Shown: in pieces, positions 17,971 through 25,325 of the stretch
Numbering within the stretch: position 1 is the first letter of the stretch
Layout of the letters: each line of letters begins with the position of its first letter
NCBI RefSeq assembly: GCF_913777995.1
Contig: NZ_CAJYVE010000034.1
Location: 186,001-250,000, forward strand
Direction: 5' to 3'
Length of the DNA stretch: 64,000 bases
Source of the DNA: an uncultured Pseudomonas sp.
GTDB taxonomy: Bacteria; Pseudomonadota; Gammaproteobacteria; Pseudomonadales; Pseudomonadaceae
Program-made: the position numbers and the translations under genes
Notes under the pieces: model-generated
Databases searched by the model: none
Told to the model about the DNA's origin: nothing
What the model saw: the letters and a program-made list of their open reading frames with translations, nothing else

Positions 17971-18176
17971 GGCGCGGCTTGCGCCGCTGAATACCTGCGG
18001 TTTTAGCCGCAATACTGTTTGGTTAAGCGGCTTGTGGACCGGTGGGAGCGGCTTTAGCCGCGAAAGCGCCGGGAGACTCACTGCATCTGTGGTGAACAGG
18101 CGATCGCTTCGCGGCTGAAGCCGCTCCTACCCGGCCTAACTGACCAGCATTGCGGCTAAAGCCGGTTCTTCCCGTA
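17971..18176. repeat. Cluster of five REP-like hairpins
   Basis: The 271-base gap between uxpB and gspK, which converge here, holds a run of short GCGGC-NNNN-GCCGC hairpins at about 17974-17987, 17996-18011, 18048-18062, 18109-18123 and 18152-18164. Two are flanked by the P. putida-type REP arms GTGGGAGCGGC (18042-18052) and its inverse GCCGCTCCTAC (18120-18130), which form an inverted pair. Such clusters often act as bidirectional transcription stops or mRNA stabilisers between convergent genes. Confidence 0.75.
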
Positions 18177-18203
18177 GCGCCTTCGTATCCCGGCCGAGGC
18201 TCG

Positions 18204-19160
18204 CTATATCCCTACCTCCCGCCCCCACACGCGCATCTGCTGCGCGGGTACGCGGCTGTGCCATTTGACCACGCCGCGGGCCTGGACACGGTACTGGCTG
18301 CGGAACACCTGGTCGTCAAGGCGGGTTTCGATCTGCAGCAGGAAATGGTCACCGTTGAGCAGCAGCCCCTCGCTCAGGCGCGCGAAGGTGGCGTCGTCGA
18401 CGGTGCCGAACGCCTGGCGCAGGTCGCTGGCGTCCTTGTAGCCACCGGCGGGGCGTGCGGTGATCAGGCGGGTGAGCTGGGCGCGGGGCACCTCGCCCTG
18501 GTACAGCGCCTCGAGCAATGGCAGGTGCGTCAGGCTCAGGGCGTTGGCGTTCAGGCGCCAGCCCTCGGTGTCCGGCAGGGCACACAATGCAGCGGCGGCC
18601 ACAGGCAGCGGCAAGGGCAGCAGGCCCAGTTCGCTGATATCCGCCATTGGCTGATCGGCGGCCAGGCGTGGCGGCGACACACGAGCATATTCGTGGTTCT
18701 CGGCGCCCATCAGGCGCGTCTGGTGATCGCTGTCCAGCCAGTCGCTGAGGCTGTCGGCGTAACGCTGGGCGGCCATGTCGCCACCCAGCAGATGCAGCAG
18801 TTGCCCGCGGGCGCGCTCGGCTTCGGGGCCGATCAGGCTGTTGACGTTGAAACAGGTGTGCAGGTCGATGATGCGGATGCTCGAACGCCCGCCCTTGAAG
18901 TCGTAGCTCAGCGGCTGGCCACGCAGCGCCTGCCAGAACATCGGGCTGGCCCGCCACAGAGGGTCCTTGAGCGCCTGCTCGGTGAAGGCCAGGGCGGCCT
19001 TTTCGATGGCGCGGGCCTGGATGCGCTGTTGCACCAGCCGTACGCCCTCCACCTCCTCACGCCCCTGCTGCGCCAGCCAGGTCAGGCCACCAGCCAGCAT
19101 CGCCAGGGCGACCAGCACCATCAGCAGCGCCGCGCCTTTCTGTGTGTTGCCGTCGCTCAT
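18204..19160 (-). CDS. gspK: Type II secretion minor pseudopilin K, detached from the main operon
   Basis: This 318-residue protein is the large minor pseudopilin. The leader MSDGNTQKG is cleaved before AALLMV, so the mature protein lacks Glu5, the normal and distinctive trait of GspK. The large globular insert is present (SIRIIDLHTCFNVNSLIG and helix-hairpin-helix-like repeats such as GYKDASDLRQAFG). I chose the ATG with GGGAG upstream. An upstream in-frame ATG at 19187 has no ribosome-binding site. It caps the pseudopilus tip with GspI and GspJ. It lies more than 10 kb from gspJ, beyond uxpB, although it usually sits between gspJ and gspL. Confidence 0.88.
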   Translation of the reverse strand: MSDGNTQKGAALLMVLVALAMLAGGLTWLAQQGREEVEGVRLVQQRIQARAIEKAALAFTEQALKDPLWRASPMFWQALRGQPLSYDFKGGRSSIRIIDLHTCFNVNSLIGPEAERARGQLLHLLGGDMAAQRYADSLSDWLDSDHQTRLMGAENHEYARVSPPRLAADQPMADISELGLLPLPLPVAAAALCALPDTEGWRLNANALSLTHLPLLEALYQGEVPRAQLTRLITARPAGGYKDASDLRQAFGTVDDATFARLSEGLLLNGDHFLLQIETRLDDQVFRSQYRVQARGVVKWHSRVPAQQMRVWGREVGI

Positions 19161-19232
19161 CCCGCCCGCTCCCGTGCTGCGAGGCATCAGTCAACACAGC
19201 AAATGTTGCAGGCTCATGTAAAGCACGCAAAA

Positions 19233-19266
19233 ACGTCACGCTGGCGTCACAAAGCCCCGGCAAGAT
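19233..19266 (+). promoter_or_regulatory. PHO box of the tatABC operon
   Basis: ACGTCAC-GCTG-GCGTCAC at 19233-19250 is a pair of 7-base repeats with a 4-base spacer, so GTCAC recurs after exactly 11 bases as in PhoB sites. A CAAGAT -10-like hexamer follows 10 bases later at 19261-19266. The box faces tatA, whose start is 56 bases downstream of it. I saw no clear PHO box facing the divergent gspK. Confidence 0.7.
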
Positions 19267-19306
19267 GCCTGCTCACGTTGTAAATCAATGACCTGGAGCG
19301 CTGCAC

Positions 19307-19534
19307 ATGGGTGGTATCGGAATCTGGCAACTGCTGATCGTTCTTCTGCTGGTGTTCATGCTGTTTGGCACCAAACGCCTGAAGACCCTGGGCTCGGACC
19401 TGGGCGAAACCATCAAGGGTTTTCGTAACTCCATGGGCAGCGATGACCCCAAGGGCGACGACAACATGGCCCGCACCGCGAGCCTGAACGACGCCAATCG
19501 CGCGCCACAGTCGCCTGTGGATAACAAGCACTGA
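19307..19534 (+). CDS. tatA: Sec-independent translocase subunit TatA (second, phosphate-linked set)
   Basis: This 75-residue protein has one N-terminal membrane helix (residues 5-21), then the conserved [15 protein letters not shown] amphipathic helix and a polar tail. TatA oligomers form the passage for folded, twin-arginine proteins. It starts 56 bases after a PHO box and overlaps tatB at the stop/start. Next to two Tat-leader proteins, this appears to be the phosphate-inducible tat-1 set known beside xcp in P. putida, with a housekeeping Tat set expected elsewhere. Confidence 0.93.
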   Translation: MGGIGIWQLLIVLLLVFMLFGTKRLKTLGSDLGETIKGFRNSMGSDDPKGDDNMARTASLNDANRAPQSPVDNKH

Positions 19535-19818
19535 TGTTCGAGATCGGTTTCAGCGAACTGCTGCTGGTCGGCATCGTCGCCCTGCTGGTACTGGGCCCTG
19601 AACGGCTACCCAAGGCTGCCGCAACTGCCGGCCGCTGGATCGGCCAGGGCAAGCGCATGCTCGGCGGCATCAAGGCTCAGGTCGAACGCGAACTGGATGC
19701 CGAGCAGCTGCGCAAGGAGCTTGACCAGCAGCCGCTGCTCAAGCTTGAACAGGAACTGCGCGAAGGCATTCGCCTGGATGCGCAAGCCCCGGCCAGCCAA
19801 GGACAGCACACACCATGA
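19534..19818 (+). CDS. tatB: Sec-independent translocase subunit TatB
   Basis: This 94-residue protein begins [13 protein letters not shown] and has the Glu-rich short helix followed by [10 protein letters not shown], which separates TatB from TatA. A charged amphipathic helix follows. The protein is shorter than the roughly 130-170 residues of housekeeping TatB. It works with TatC as the signal-peptide receptor. It overlaps tatA at its start and tatC by four bases. Confidence 0.92.
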   Translation: MFEIGFSELLLVGIVALLVLGPERLPKAAATAGRWIGQGKRMLGGIKAQVERELDAEQLRKELDQQPLLKLEQELREGIRLDAQAPASQGQHTP

Positions 19819-20549
19819 AGGCCATCGAATACCAGGCGCCCTTGGCGGTGGTCGGCCACCTGCGCCAGGTCAGGACGCGCCTGCTGCGCTGCCTGCTGGC
19901 GATTCTGGTGGTGTTCGCCGCGCTGTTTCCGTTCGCACAGACGATCTACACGGCGATTTCCGCGCCGCTGCGCGCCTACCTGCCAGCGGGCGCGAGCATG
20001 ATCGCTACCAGCGTCACCTCGCCGCTGATGGCGCCATTCAAGCTGAGCATGATGCTGGCGCTGTTCATCGCCATGCCGGTGATTCTCTATCAGGCCTGGG
20101 GCCTGTTGGCACCGGTGGTGTATCGCCGCGAGCGCCGCATCGCGGTGCTGTTGATGATCGCCAGCGTGTCGCTGTTCTATGGCGGCATGGCCTTCGCGTT
20201 CTTTCTGGTGTTCCCGATGATGTTCGGGTTCTTCGCCAGCGTGACCCCGGAGGGCGTGGCGATGATGACCGACATCGTCCTGTATCTGGACTTCATCCTG
20301 GCGCTGTTCCTGGCCTTCGGCCTGGCGTTCCAGATTCCCGTGGCGACTTTCCTGGTGGTCTGGGCCGGCATGATCGATGTTCAGACCCTGGCGCGCAGCC
20401 GCGCCTACGTGATCGTCGGCTGCTTCGTGGTCGGCATGATCCTCACCCCGCCCGACGTGTTCTCGCAGACCCTGCTGGCGGTGCCGATGTGGATGCTCTT
20501 CGAAGTGGGCCTGCTGGCCAGCCGCAGCGTGTCCAGCCGCGCAGGCTGA
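19815..20549 (+). CDS. tatC: Sec-independent translocase subunit TatC
   Basis: This is a 244-residue, six-helix inner-membrane protein, readily aligned with E. coli TatC ([37 protein letters not shown]). It forms the twin-arginine receptor with TatB. Two positions differ from the usual pattern. Gln18 stands where E. coli has Glu15 (HLRQVR versus HLIELR), and Gln173 stands where E. coli has Glu170 (AFQIPV versus SFEVPV). The third conserved acidic residue, E. coli Glu103, is kept as Glu106. It is the last gene of the operon. Confidence 0.94.
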   Translation: MKAIEYQAPLAVVGHLRQVRTRLLRCLLAILVVFAALFPFAQTIYTAISAPLRAYLPAGASMIATSVTSPLMAPFKLSMMLALFIAMPVILYQAWGLLAPVVYRRERRIAVLLMIASVSLFYGGMAFAFFLVFPMMFGFFASVTPEGVAMMTDIVLYLDFILALFLAFGLAFQIPVATFLVVWAGMIDVQTLARSRAYVIVGCFVVGMILTPPDVFSQTLLAVPMWMLFEVGLLASRSVSSRAG

Positions 20550-20606
20550 AACCGGAACGGATCTGGCGACCCGGCTCAGAGCCGCCCGCCAACCAGCCAG
20601 GCGCCC

Positions 20607-21089
20607 CTACTGTGCCTGCTCCAGTCCGCCGAGCGGCAGTTCGAAGGATTTCTTCACGGTGCGAATCACCAGGGTCGAGGAGTAGTTCCTGATCGGGATA
20701 TCCCGATAGGTCTCCAGAAAGTGATAGATGTAGTCGGTGTACTCATTGGCATCACGCAACTTGGTCATCATGACGAAATCGAACTCCCCGGTGACCAGAT
20801 AACACTCCTGCACCTCGGGCCGGGTGGCCAGGATCTGCTGCATGCGCCGGTCGATGTCGGGCGTGTCCTTGTCCAGCTTGATCATGAACATCGCGGTCAC
20901 TTGCAGCCCCAGCTTCTTCTCGTCCAACACCGCCACTCGGGCGCGAATCACACCGTTGTCTTCCAAGCGCTTGATGCGCCGGTAGCAACTGGTGGCCGAC
21001 AGCCCCACGTTGTCACTGAGCAGCTCAAGGCTCTGGGTGCAATCCTTCTGCAGCCGGCCCAGAATCCTGAGGTCAATCGCGTCTGCCAT
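20607..21089 (-). CDS. Lrp/AsnC-family transcriptional regulator
   Basis: This 160-residue regulator has an N-terminal helix-turn-helix (DNVGLSATSCYRRIKRLEDNGVI, residues about 23-45) and a C-terminal RAM ligand domain with the typical GEFDFVMM stretch. The family senses amino acids or related metabolites and often regulates a neighbouring gene and itself. I chose the ATG that gives normal Lrp length; the open frame extends further upstream. An inverted repeat lies 23 bases before the start, in the gap shared with the divergent unknown gene. Its target is unknown. Confidence 0.88.
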   Translation of the reverse strand: MADAIDLRILGRLQKDCTQSLELLSDNVGLSATSCYRRIKRLEDNGVIRARVAVLDEKKLGLQVTAMFMIKLDKDTPDIDRRMQQILATRPEVQECYLVTGEFDFVMMTKLRDANEYTDYIYHFLETYRDIPIRNYSSTLVIRTVKKSFELPLGGLEQAQ

Positions 21090-21111
21090 GGTGCTGCGCA
21101 CTCCCTGAAAA

Positions 21112-21133
21112 GAATGCAATGAATCCTGCATTC
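21112..21133. promoter_or_regulatory. Inverted repeat, candidate Lrp-family operator
   Basis: GAATGCA at 21112-21118 and TGCATTC at 21127-21133 form a perfect inverted repeat with an 8-base AT-rich spacer. It lies between the divergent Lrp-type regulator and the unknown 161-residue protein gene. Placement and symmetry suit an autoregulatory site that may also control the rightward unknown genes. Confidence 0.4.
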
Positions 21134-21233
21134 GAATGGAACTCTTTGCAAAAAACCTTCGCAACATCAAATTAACATCATCATGCGACCCACCGTCAGC
21201 CCTATTGAAGAGGCATGACCCGGAGATGGACCG

Positions 21234-21719
21234 ATGAGCGCGACAAGACCGACATGGACGACGGATATCCACCGGCTGTTCAGCAATCCTTGCTGGCTGC
21301 AGCCCCTGCAACAGGCTCTTCGCGAGTCTGGCTGGCAGGAACGCCTGGAACGACAGGCCGTCGACCTCCACAACCCGACAGCCATTAGGCAGTGGTCATT
21401 GCTGATCTACCAGCACCTGGCCAGTCAGCCGCCCTGTCCTGCACCGACATGCTCGTCGTTTCGTCTCGAAGACGCCTTGGAAATCTTCCGCCGCTGGGTC
21501 AATCAGGGCTGGCGCCTGGATCCAGAGGCCCCGGTGAAGATGGCTGAGCGGATTGCCCGGGGCCACGGCGTGGCGCTGCCCCCCGTACATCCCTGGCAGG
21601 GCCATGCCCGCCTGGCGTCCCACGGTCGCAAGGCATTCACGATCAGACCGCTGGAACTCACCCTGCCTGCGCGTCACGTGCCGATCCGCGAAACCCCCAG
21701 AGCGACAGAGCACCTCTGA
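21234..21719 (+). CDS. Hypothetical protein, 161 residues
   Basis: I do not recognise this protein. The ATG has GGAG eight bases upstream, and the reading frame shows Pseudomonas-like codon bias. It has no signal peptide or membrane segment, and it is rich in Trp, Arg and Pro. It has an N-terminal helical region (SNPCWLQPLQQAL) and a central FRLEDALEIFRRWVNQGW stretch that may be an amphipathic helix. It is divergent from the Lrp-type regulator and starts a rightward run of three unknown genes, so the regulator may control it. Confidence 0.6.
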   Translation: MSATRPTWTTDIHRLFSNPCWLQPLQQALRESGWQERLERQAVDLHNPTAIRQWSLLIYQHLASQPPCPAPTCSSFRLEDALEIFRRWVNQGWRLDPEAPVKMAERIARGHGVALPPVHPWQGHARLASHGRKAFTIRPLELTLPARHVPIRETPRATEHL

Positions 21720-21848
21720 ACACCCCCCGCCACCTGGCCGTTGTTTTTCTGCGGGTGCGCAAAGGATGCGCTCCCGTTCCTGGCCGGCTCGTTTCCGACG
21801 CCGGTCGCTGCTCCCCCAAGACGCATCATTCGCCATTGGAGATAGTTG

Positions 21849-23579
21849 ATGAGCACACCCTTCAAGCAATTCACCTCGCCCGCCGAGCAGGCCCCAAAGG
21901 ACTACCAGCAACTGGGTCTGGAACAGGAATTGCCGCAATTCGAGACCGACTGGAACAACAACCTGGCCGGCTGGACCGAGTCGGCCATTATCGGCAACCC
22001 CTGGACCGGCCTCAACGATGCACCTCGCTCGGGCTACTACAACCCGCTCGTGGAGGGGTTCGGGGATGATGTCGCACCGATCGAGTGGACGCCCTTCCCC
22101 AACCGACTGATCGCCTACCTCACCCAGCCCGGTTCAGCGGCCAACCCGCAGCTCGGCGGCAGCCCTCTGAGCATGCAGCAGGTCATGGCCCTGGCCGACA
22201 ACGGCGAAATCGAGGTCAACGGCACCACCCTCAGTCTCTACGATCCGCAAGCGAGCGGCACCTTGCTCAATCTGCCGACCATCCGCTGCCCGCAGATCGA
22301 CTGGAACGGCCCTTACAAACCCTTCAGCCCCTACGGCCCGCGCGGCTGGCTGGACGAGTACTGCGAGTGGTCGATCACCCGCGACGCGGACGGCAAGATG
22401 CGCAGTGTGATGTTCACCTGTGAGAACCCGGCCTACTACCTGACCATGTGGCGTATCGATCCGCGGGCGGTGCTGGGTCTGTATCAGACATACATCGATC
22501 CGGCTGTGCAGCTCGAAGACCTGTACCTGCGCTACCAGTACGACCAGCCCACCGGCAAGAAAGGCGAGCCGGTCCTGGACCCCACCACCGGGCAGCCAGC
22601 CTACGACGTGACCAACAAGTGGAACTCGGGCACTGCCCGGGTTCCCGGCCAGTATGGCGGCGCCCTGCACCTGACATCCGCGCCCAACACGCTGAGCGCC
22701 GAAATCTACCTCGCCGGAGCCGCGACCATCCAGCGTCCGGATGCCAGCAGCGCCAACCCGCAGGCGCTGATCTGCTGCTCCCAATACGGGCAGAACTTCC
22801 GTAACTCGGACCCGACCATCGGCTTCAACGCCAACCAGCTGGCTGGTAGCACACGCATCTCGCTGACCAACCCGGTCGGCCTGTATCTACAGCAGCCGCT
22901 GAGCTTCGCCAACTGGAAAGGTCCGCAGGGCCAGGATGTCAGCCAGTACTGGAAAATCACCCGCGGCACCGCCGGCACCGGCCCCAACGGCAAGGACCAG
23001 ATTCTCCACGCCGTGCTCGAAGTACCGGTCAGCGCCGGCTTCTCGATCAACGATATCACCATCGATGGCCAGCCCATCGAATACGTTGGACAGATAGCCA
23101 ATCAGATGAAGGTTGCCCTGTCCGCCACCGGGATGGGCAACCTCAGCCCGGCGATCACCCCCTGTGTAGCCGACCGCACCACGGGTATCCAGCCGTATCC
23201 GGTGCAACTCGTGCCACTGGAGCTGTTCTACGGTGCCTCGCCCAGTGACCTCCCGGCCTGGCTGGCACCGGGTACGAGCCACAGTTTCGTGCTGGTGGTC
23301 CAGGGCGCTGCGGCCAACACCACTGCCGCCAATGCGCGCATCCAGTTCTCCAACCCGGGGGTGACAGCGCAGGTGACCGAGTTCCTGGAAAACGCTACGC
23401 CAGTACCGGGCAAGACCACTGACAGCGGCACCCAGGGCTATGTACTGACCATCAGTGTGGCCAAGGATGCCGCGCCAGGCCTGGTACAACTGCGTGCCCT
23501 GAATCCTGACGAGTCCGCCAACCCCAGCGCCGCCGAGCACCCTTGGGCCAGCGCCCTCGCGGTCGTGCCGGGCGTGTGA
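21849..23579 (+). CDS. Hypothetical protein, 576 residues, cytoplasmic or leaderless
   Basis: I do not recognise this protein. The ATG has GGAG seven bases upstream; a TTG just before it gives no better site. There is no signal peptide or membrane helix. The sequence is rich in Asn, Tyr, Trp and Pro, with segments such as IEWTPFPNRLIAYLTQPG, YGPRGWLDEYCEWSITRD and ICCSQYGQNFRNSDP. The composition resembles secreted or redox proteins more than a regulator. Length, gene order and the shared downstream hairpin pair it with the CxxCH protein at 23657. A role as partner or substrate-binding subunit of that protein is possible but unproven. Confidence 0.75.
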   Translation: MSTPFKQFTSPAEQAPKDYQQLGLEQELPQFETDWNNNLAGWTESAIIGNPWTGLNDAPRSGYYNPLVEGFGDDVAPIEWTPFPNRLIAYLTQPGSAANPQLGGSPLSMQQVMALADNGEIEVNGTTLSLYDPQASGTLLNLPTIRCPQIDWNGPYKPFSPYGPRGWLDEYCEWSITRDADGKMRSVMFTCENPAYYLTMWRIDPRAVLGLYQTYIDPAVQLEDLYLRYQYDQPTGKKGEPVLDPTTGQPAYDVTNKWNSGTARVPGQYGGALHLTSAPNTLSAEIYLAGAATIQRPDASSANPQALICCSQYGQNFRNSDPTIGFNANQLAGSTRISLTNPVGLYLQQPLSFANWKGPQGQDVSQYWKITRGTAGTGPNGKDQILHAVLEVPVSAGFSINDITIDGQPIEYVGQIANQMKVALSATGMGNLSPAITPCVADRTTGIQPYPVQLVPLELFYGASPSDLPAWLAPGTSHSFVLVVQGAAANTTAANARIQFSNPGVTAQVTEFLENATPVPGKTTDSGTQGYVLTISVAKDAAPGLVQLRALNPDESANPSAAEHPWASALAVVPGV

Positions 23580-23605
23580 TCCACGACGTTCGAGCGTCGA
23601 CAGAT

Positions 23606-23640
23606 GGCCTGCCCTGCTTCGTCGGGGCAGGCCTCGGCTT
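23606..23640 (+). terminator. Stem-loop between the two large unknown genes
   Basis: GGCCTGCCC (23606-23614) and GGGCAGGCC (23625-23633) form a perfect 9-base-pair stem with a 10-base loop, followed by TCGGCTTTT. The T-run is short, so it may be a partial terminator or attenuator that lowers expression of the downstream gene. Confidence 0.55.
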
Positions 23641-23656
23641 TTCCAAGGAGTAGGAC

Positions 23657-25222
23657 ATGTCTACGAGCACCTCGTCTGCCCAGGGCCGCAGCAGCCTGTG
23701 CGCCATCATCCTGACGGCACTGGCCGGCGTGCTGTCCATGCCGGACAGCCAGGCCGCAGCCAATCCACAGACGCCCGCCCAGTGCGTCCAGCAATTGGTC
23801 TTCGACCCTACTAGCGGCAGCTTCCTGACCAGCGACAACCCCTTTCTGTTGTCGCAGAACACACTCAACTGCTACGCCTGGCAGATGTTCATCGCCATGA
23901 ACTGGCCGGTGAACCCGGGCTGGCCCGCCAACCCGTCGCTGGCCGGCGAGCCTGATAGGCACAGCCCGGCCGCTCGGTTCGGCGTGCCCGGCACAGCGGG
24001 GCAGCCGATGAGCATCGCGCCGCTATGGGCCAGCTACAAGGATGCCAACGACATCTTTCTACCGGGTGCGGCCACGCCCAGCGGCTGGGGTGTACAGGCG
24101 CCGGCACCGGTGGGCTGCCAGCCGAAGAGTGCGCTGCGCAACCTGCGCAGCGGCGCGCGCAAGTTCCTCACCGCCACCTCGGAAAGCGCGGTGAGCGCCC
24201 GGCACCGCTTCCATGTTTCCTCCAGCACACCGGTGACCACCCCCGACTCCACCCTGGAGGCCACCGGCGGCTGGCTGACCGACCAGGCCGGCAACCTAAT
24301 CTACTTCGAGCGCAAGGTCGGCAAGGCCGAGTTCGACTATATCGTCGCTAACTCGCTGTACGATGCGGCCGATCAACTGCGCGTGGCCAGCAACCAGGAC
24401 GGCCAGAGCCCGCAAGGCATTTCGCTGCCGGCCGGCGCTCACTTTCGCAACCCACCGGCCACCCCGGTCGCGCAAGAGCAGTTGGGCGCTTTCGAGCTCA
24501 AGGCTGCCTGGCGCATCCTCACCGGCAAGCCACAGCTGTACCCGCGCTACCTCACCAGCGTGACCTGGCTCCAGCGCCCCGATACCGGCGAATGTTCTCA
24601 GGAAGTGGTGGGTCTGGTCGGACTGCACATCATCCACAAGACGGAAAGCCTGCCGGATTTCGTCTGGACCACGTTCGAGCACGTGGACAACGTTCCCGAC
24701 GGTGGTCCGAAGCCGGCGGCCGGCTATACCTTCAACAACCCCAACTGCACCGGCAATGACTGCACCCCAAACCAGGAGCGCATTACCTGCGATGCCTCGG
24801 GATGCAAGGACAACTACCCCCGCAGCGAACCGGTACAGGTGACCCGCGAGTACCCGCTGAGCAGCAACATGAACGCCCTCAACAGCGCCGTGCAGCAAGC
24901 CATCGCGCAGCAGACCAGCGGTCAGTCGGTGTTTCAGTACTACAAGCTGATCAACGTGTTGTGGGACGGCTCGCCCAACCCACCCGTCCATGAACCTGGC
25001 GCCAACGCCAAGCCTCCCCTGGTGTATGGCACCTTCAACAGCGATGCCAGCGTGCCCGTGGCCAACACGACCCTGGAGACCTATATCCAGAACAAGTCGT
25101 GTGATGCCTGCCACAAGGGCGCAACCATCGCCGGTCCCAGCGGCCTGGCCTCGGATTTTTCGTTCCTGTTCGAGAACGCCGCCTCGGCCAAGAACCCGGC
25201 CTTGATCAAGGCGTTGCCCTGA
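23657..25222 (+). CDS. Hypothetical secreted protein with one heme c-type CxxCH motif
   Basis: This 521-residue protein has a strong AAGGAG ribosome-binding site and a Sec signal peptide (hydrophobic core LCAIILTALAGVLSM, likely cleavage near DSQAAA, residue about 34). One CxxCH site (CDACH, residues 482-486) lies in the C-terminal 40 residues, with no obvious distal Met ligand in the short tail. An LNCYAWQMFIAMNWP segment sits near residue 75, and a Cys-rich loop near 360 (CTGNDC, CDASGC) may be disulfide-bonded. A periplasmic or secreted redox protein is likely. It is the last of three unknown rightward genes, next to the T2SS/Tat region but without a Tat motif. No named family is recognised. 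Confidence 0.78.
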   Translation: MSTSTSSAQGRSSLCAIILTALAGVLSMPDSQAAANPQTPAQCVQQLVFDPTSGSFLTSDNPFLLSQNTLNCYAWQMFIAMNWPVNPGWPANPSLAGEPDRHSPAARFGVPGTAGQPMSIAPLWASYKDANDIFLPGAATPSGWGVQAPAPVGCQPKSALRNLRSGARKFLTATSESAVSARHRFHVSSSTPVTTPDSTLEATGGWLTDQAGNLIYFERKVGKAEFDYIVANSLYDAADQLRVASNQDGQSPQGISLPAGAHFRNPPATPVAQEQLGAFELKAAWRILTGKPQLYPRYLTSVTWLQRPDTGECSQEVVGLVGLHIIHKTESLPDFVWTTFEHVDNVPDGGPKPAAGYTFNNPNCTGNDCTPNQERITCDASGCKDNYPRSEPVQVTREYPLSSNMNALNSAVQQAIAQQTSGQSVFQYYKLINVLWDGSPNPPVHEPGANAKPPLVYGTFNSDASVPVANTTLETYIQNKSCDACHKGATIAGPSGLASDFSFLFENAASAKNPALIKALP

Positions 25223-25325
25223 GCGGCATAGATGAGCAAGCGGTAGGGGCGCAGCCGCACCCTCGTCGCTCAAACCGCCCCCACCCGGCCATGGAGGCCC
25301 GGTCGGAGCGGCTCTGTGGTGTGGA

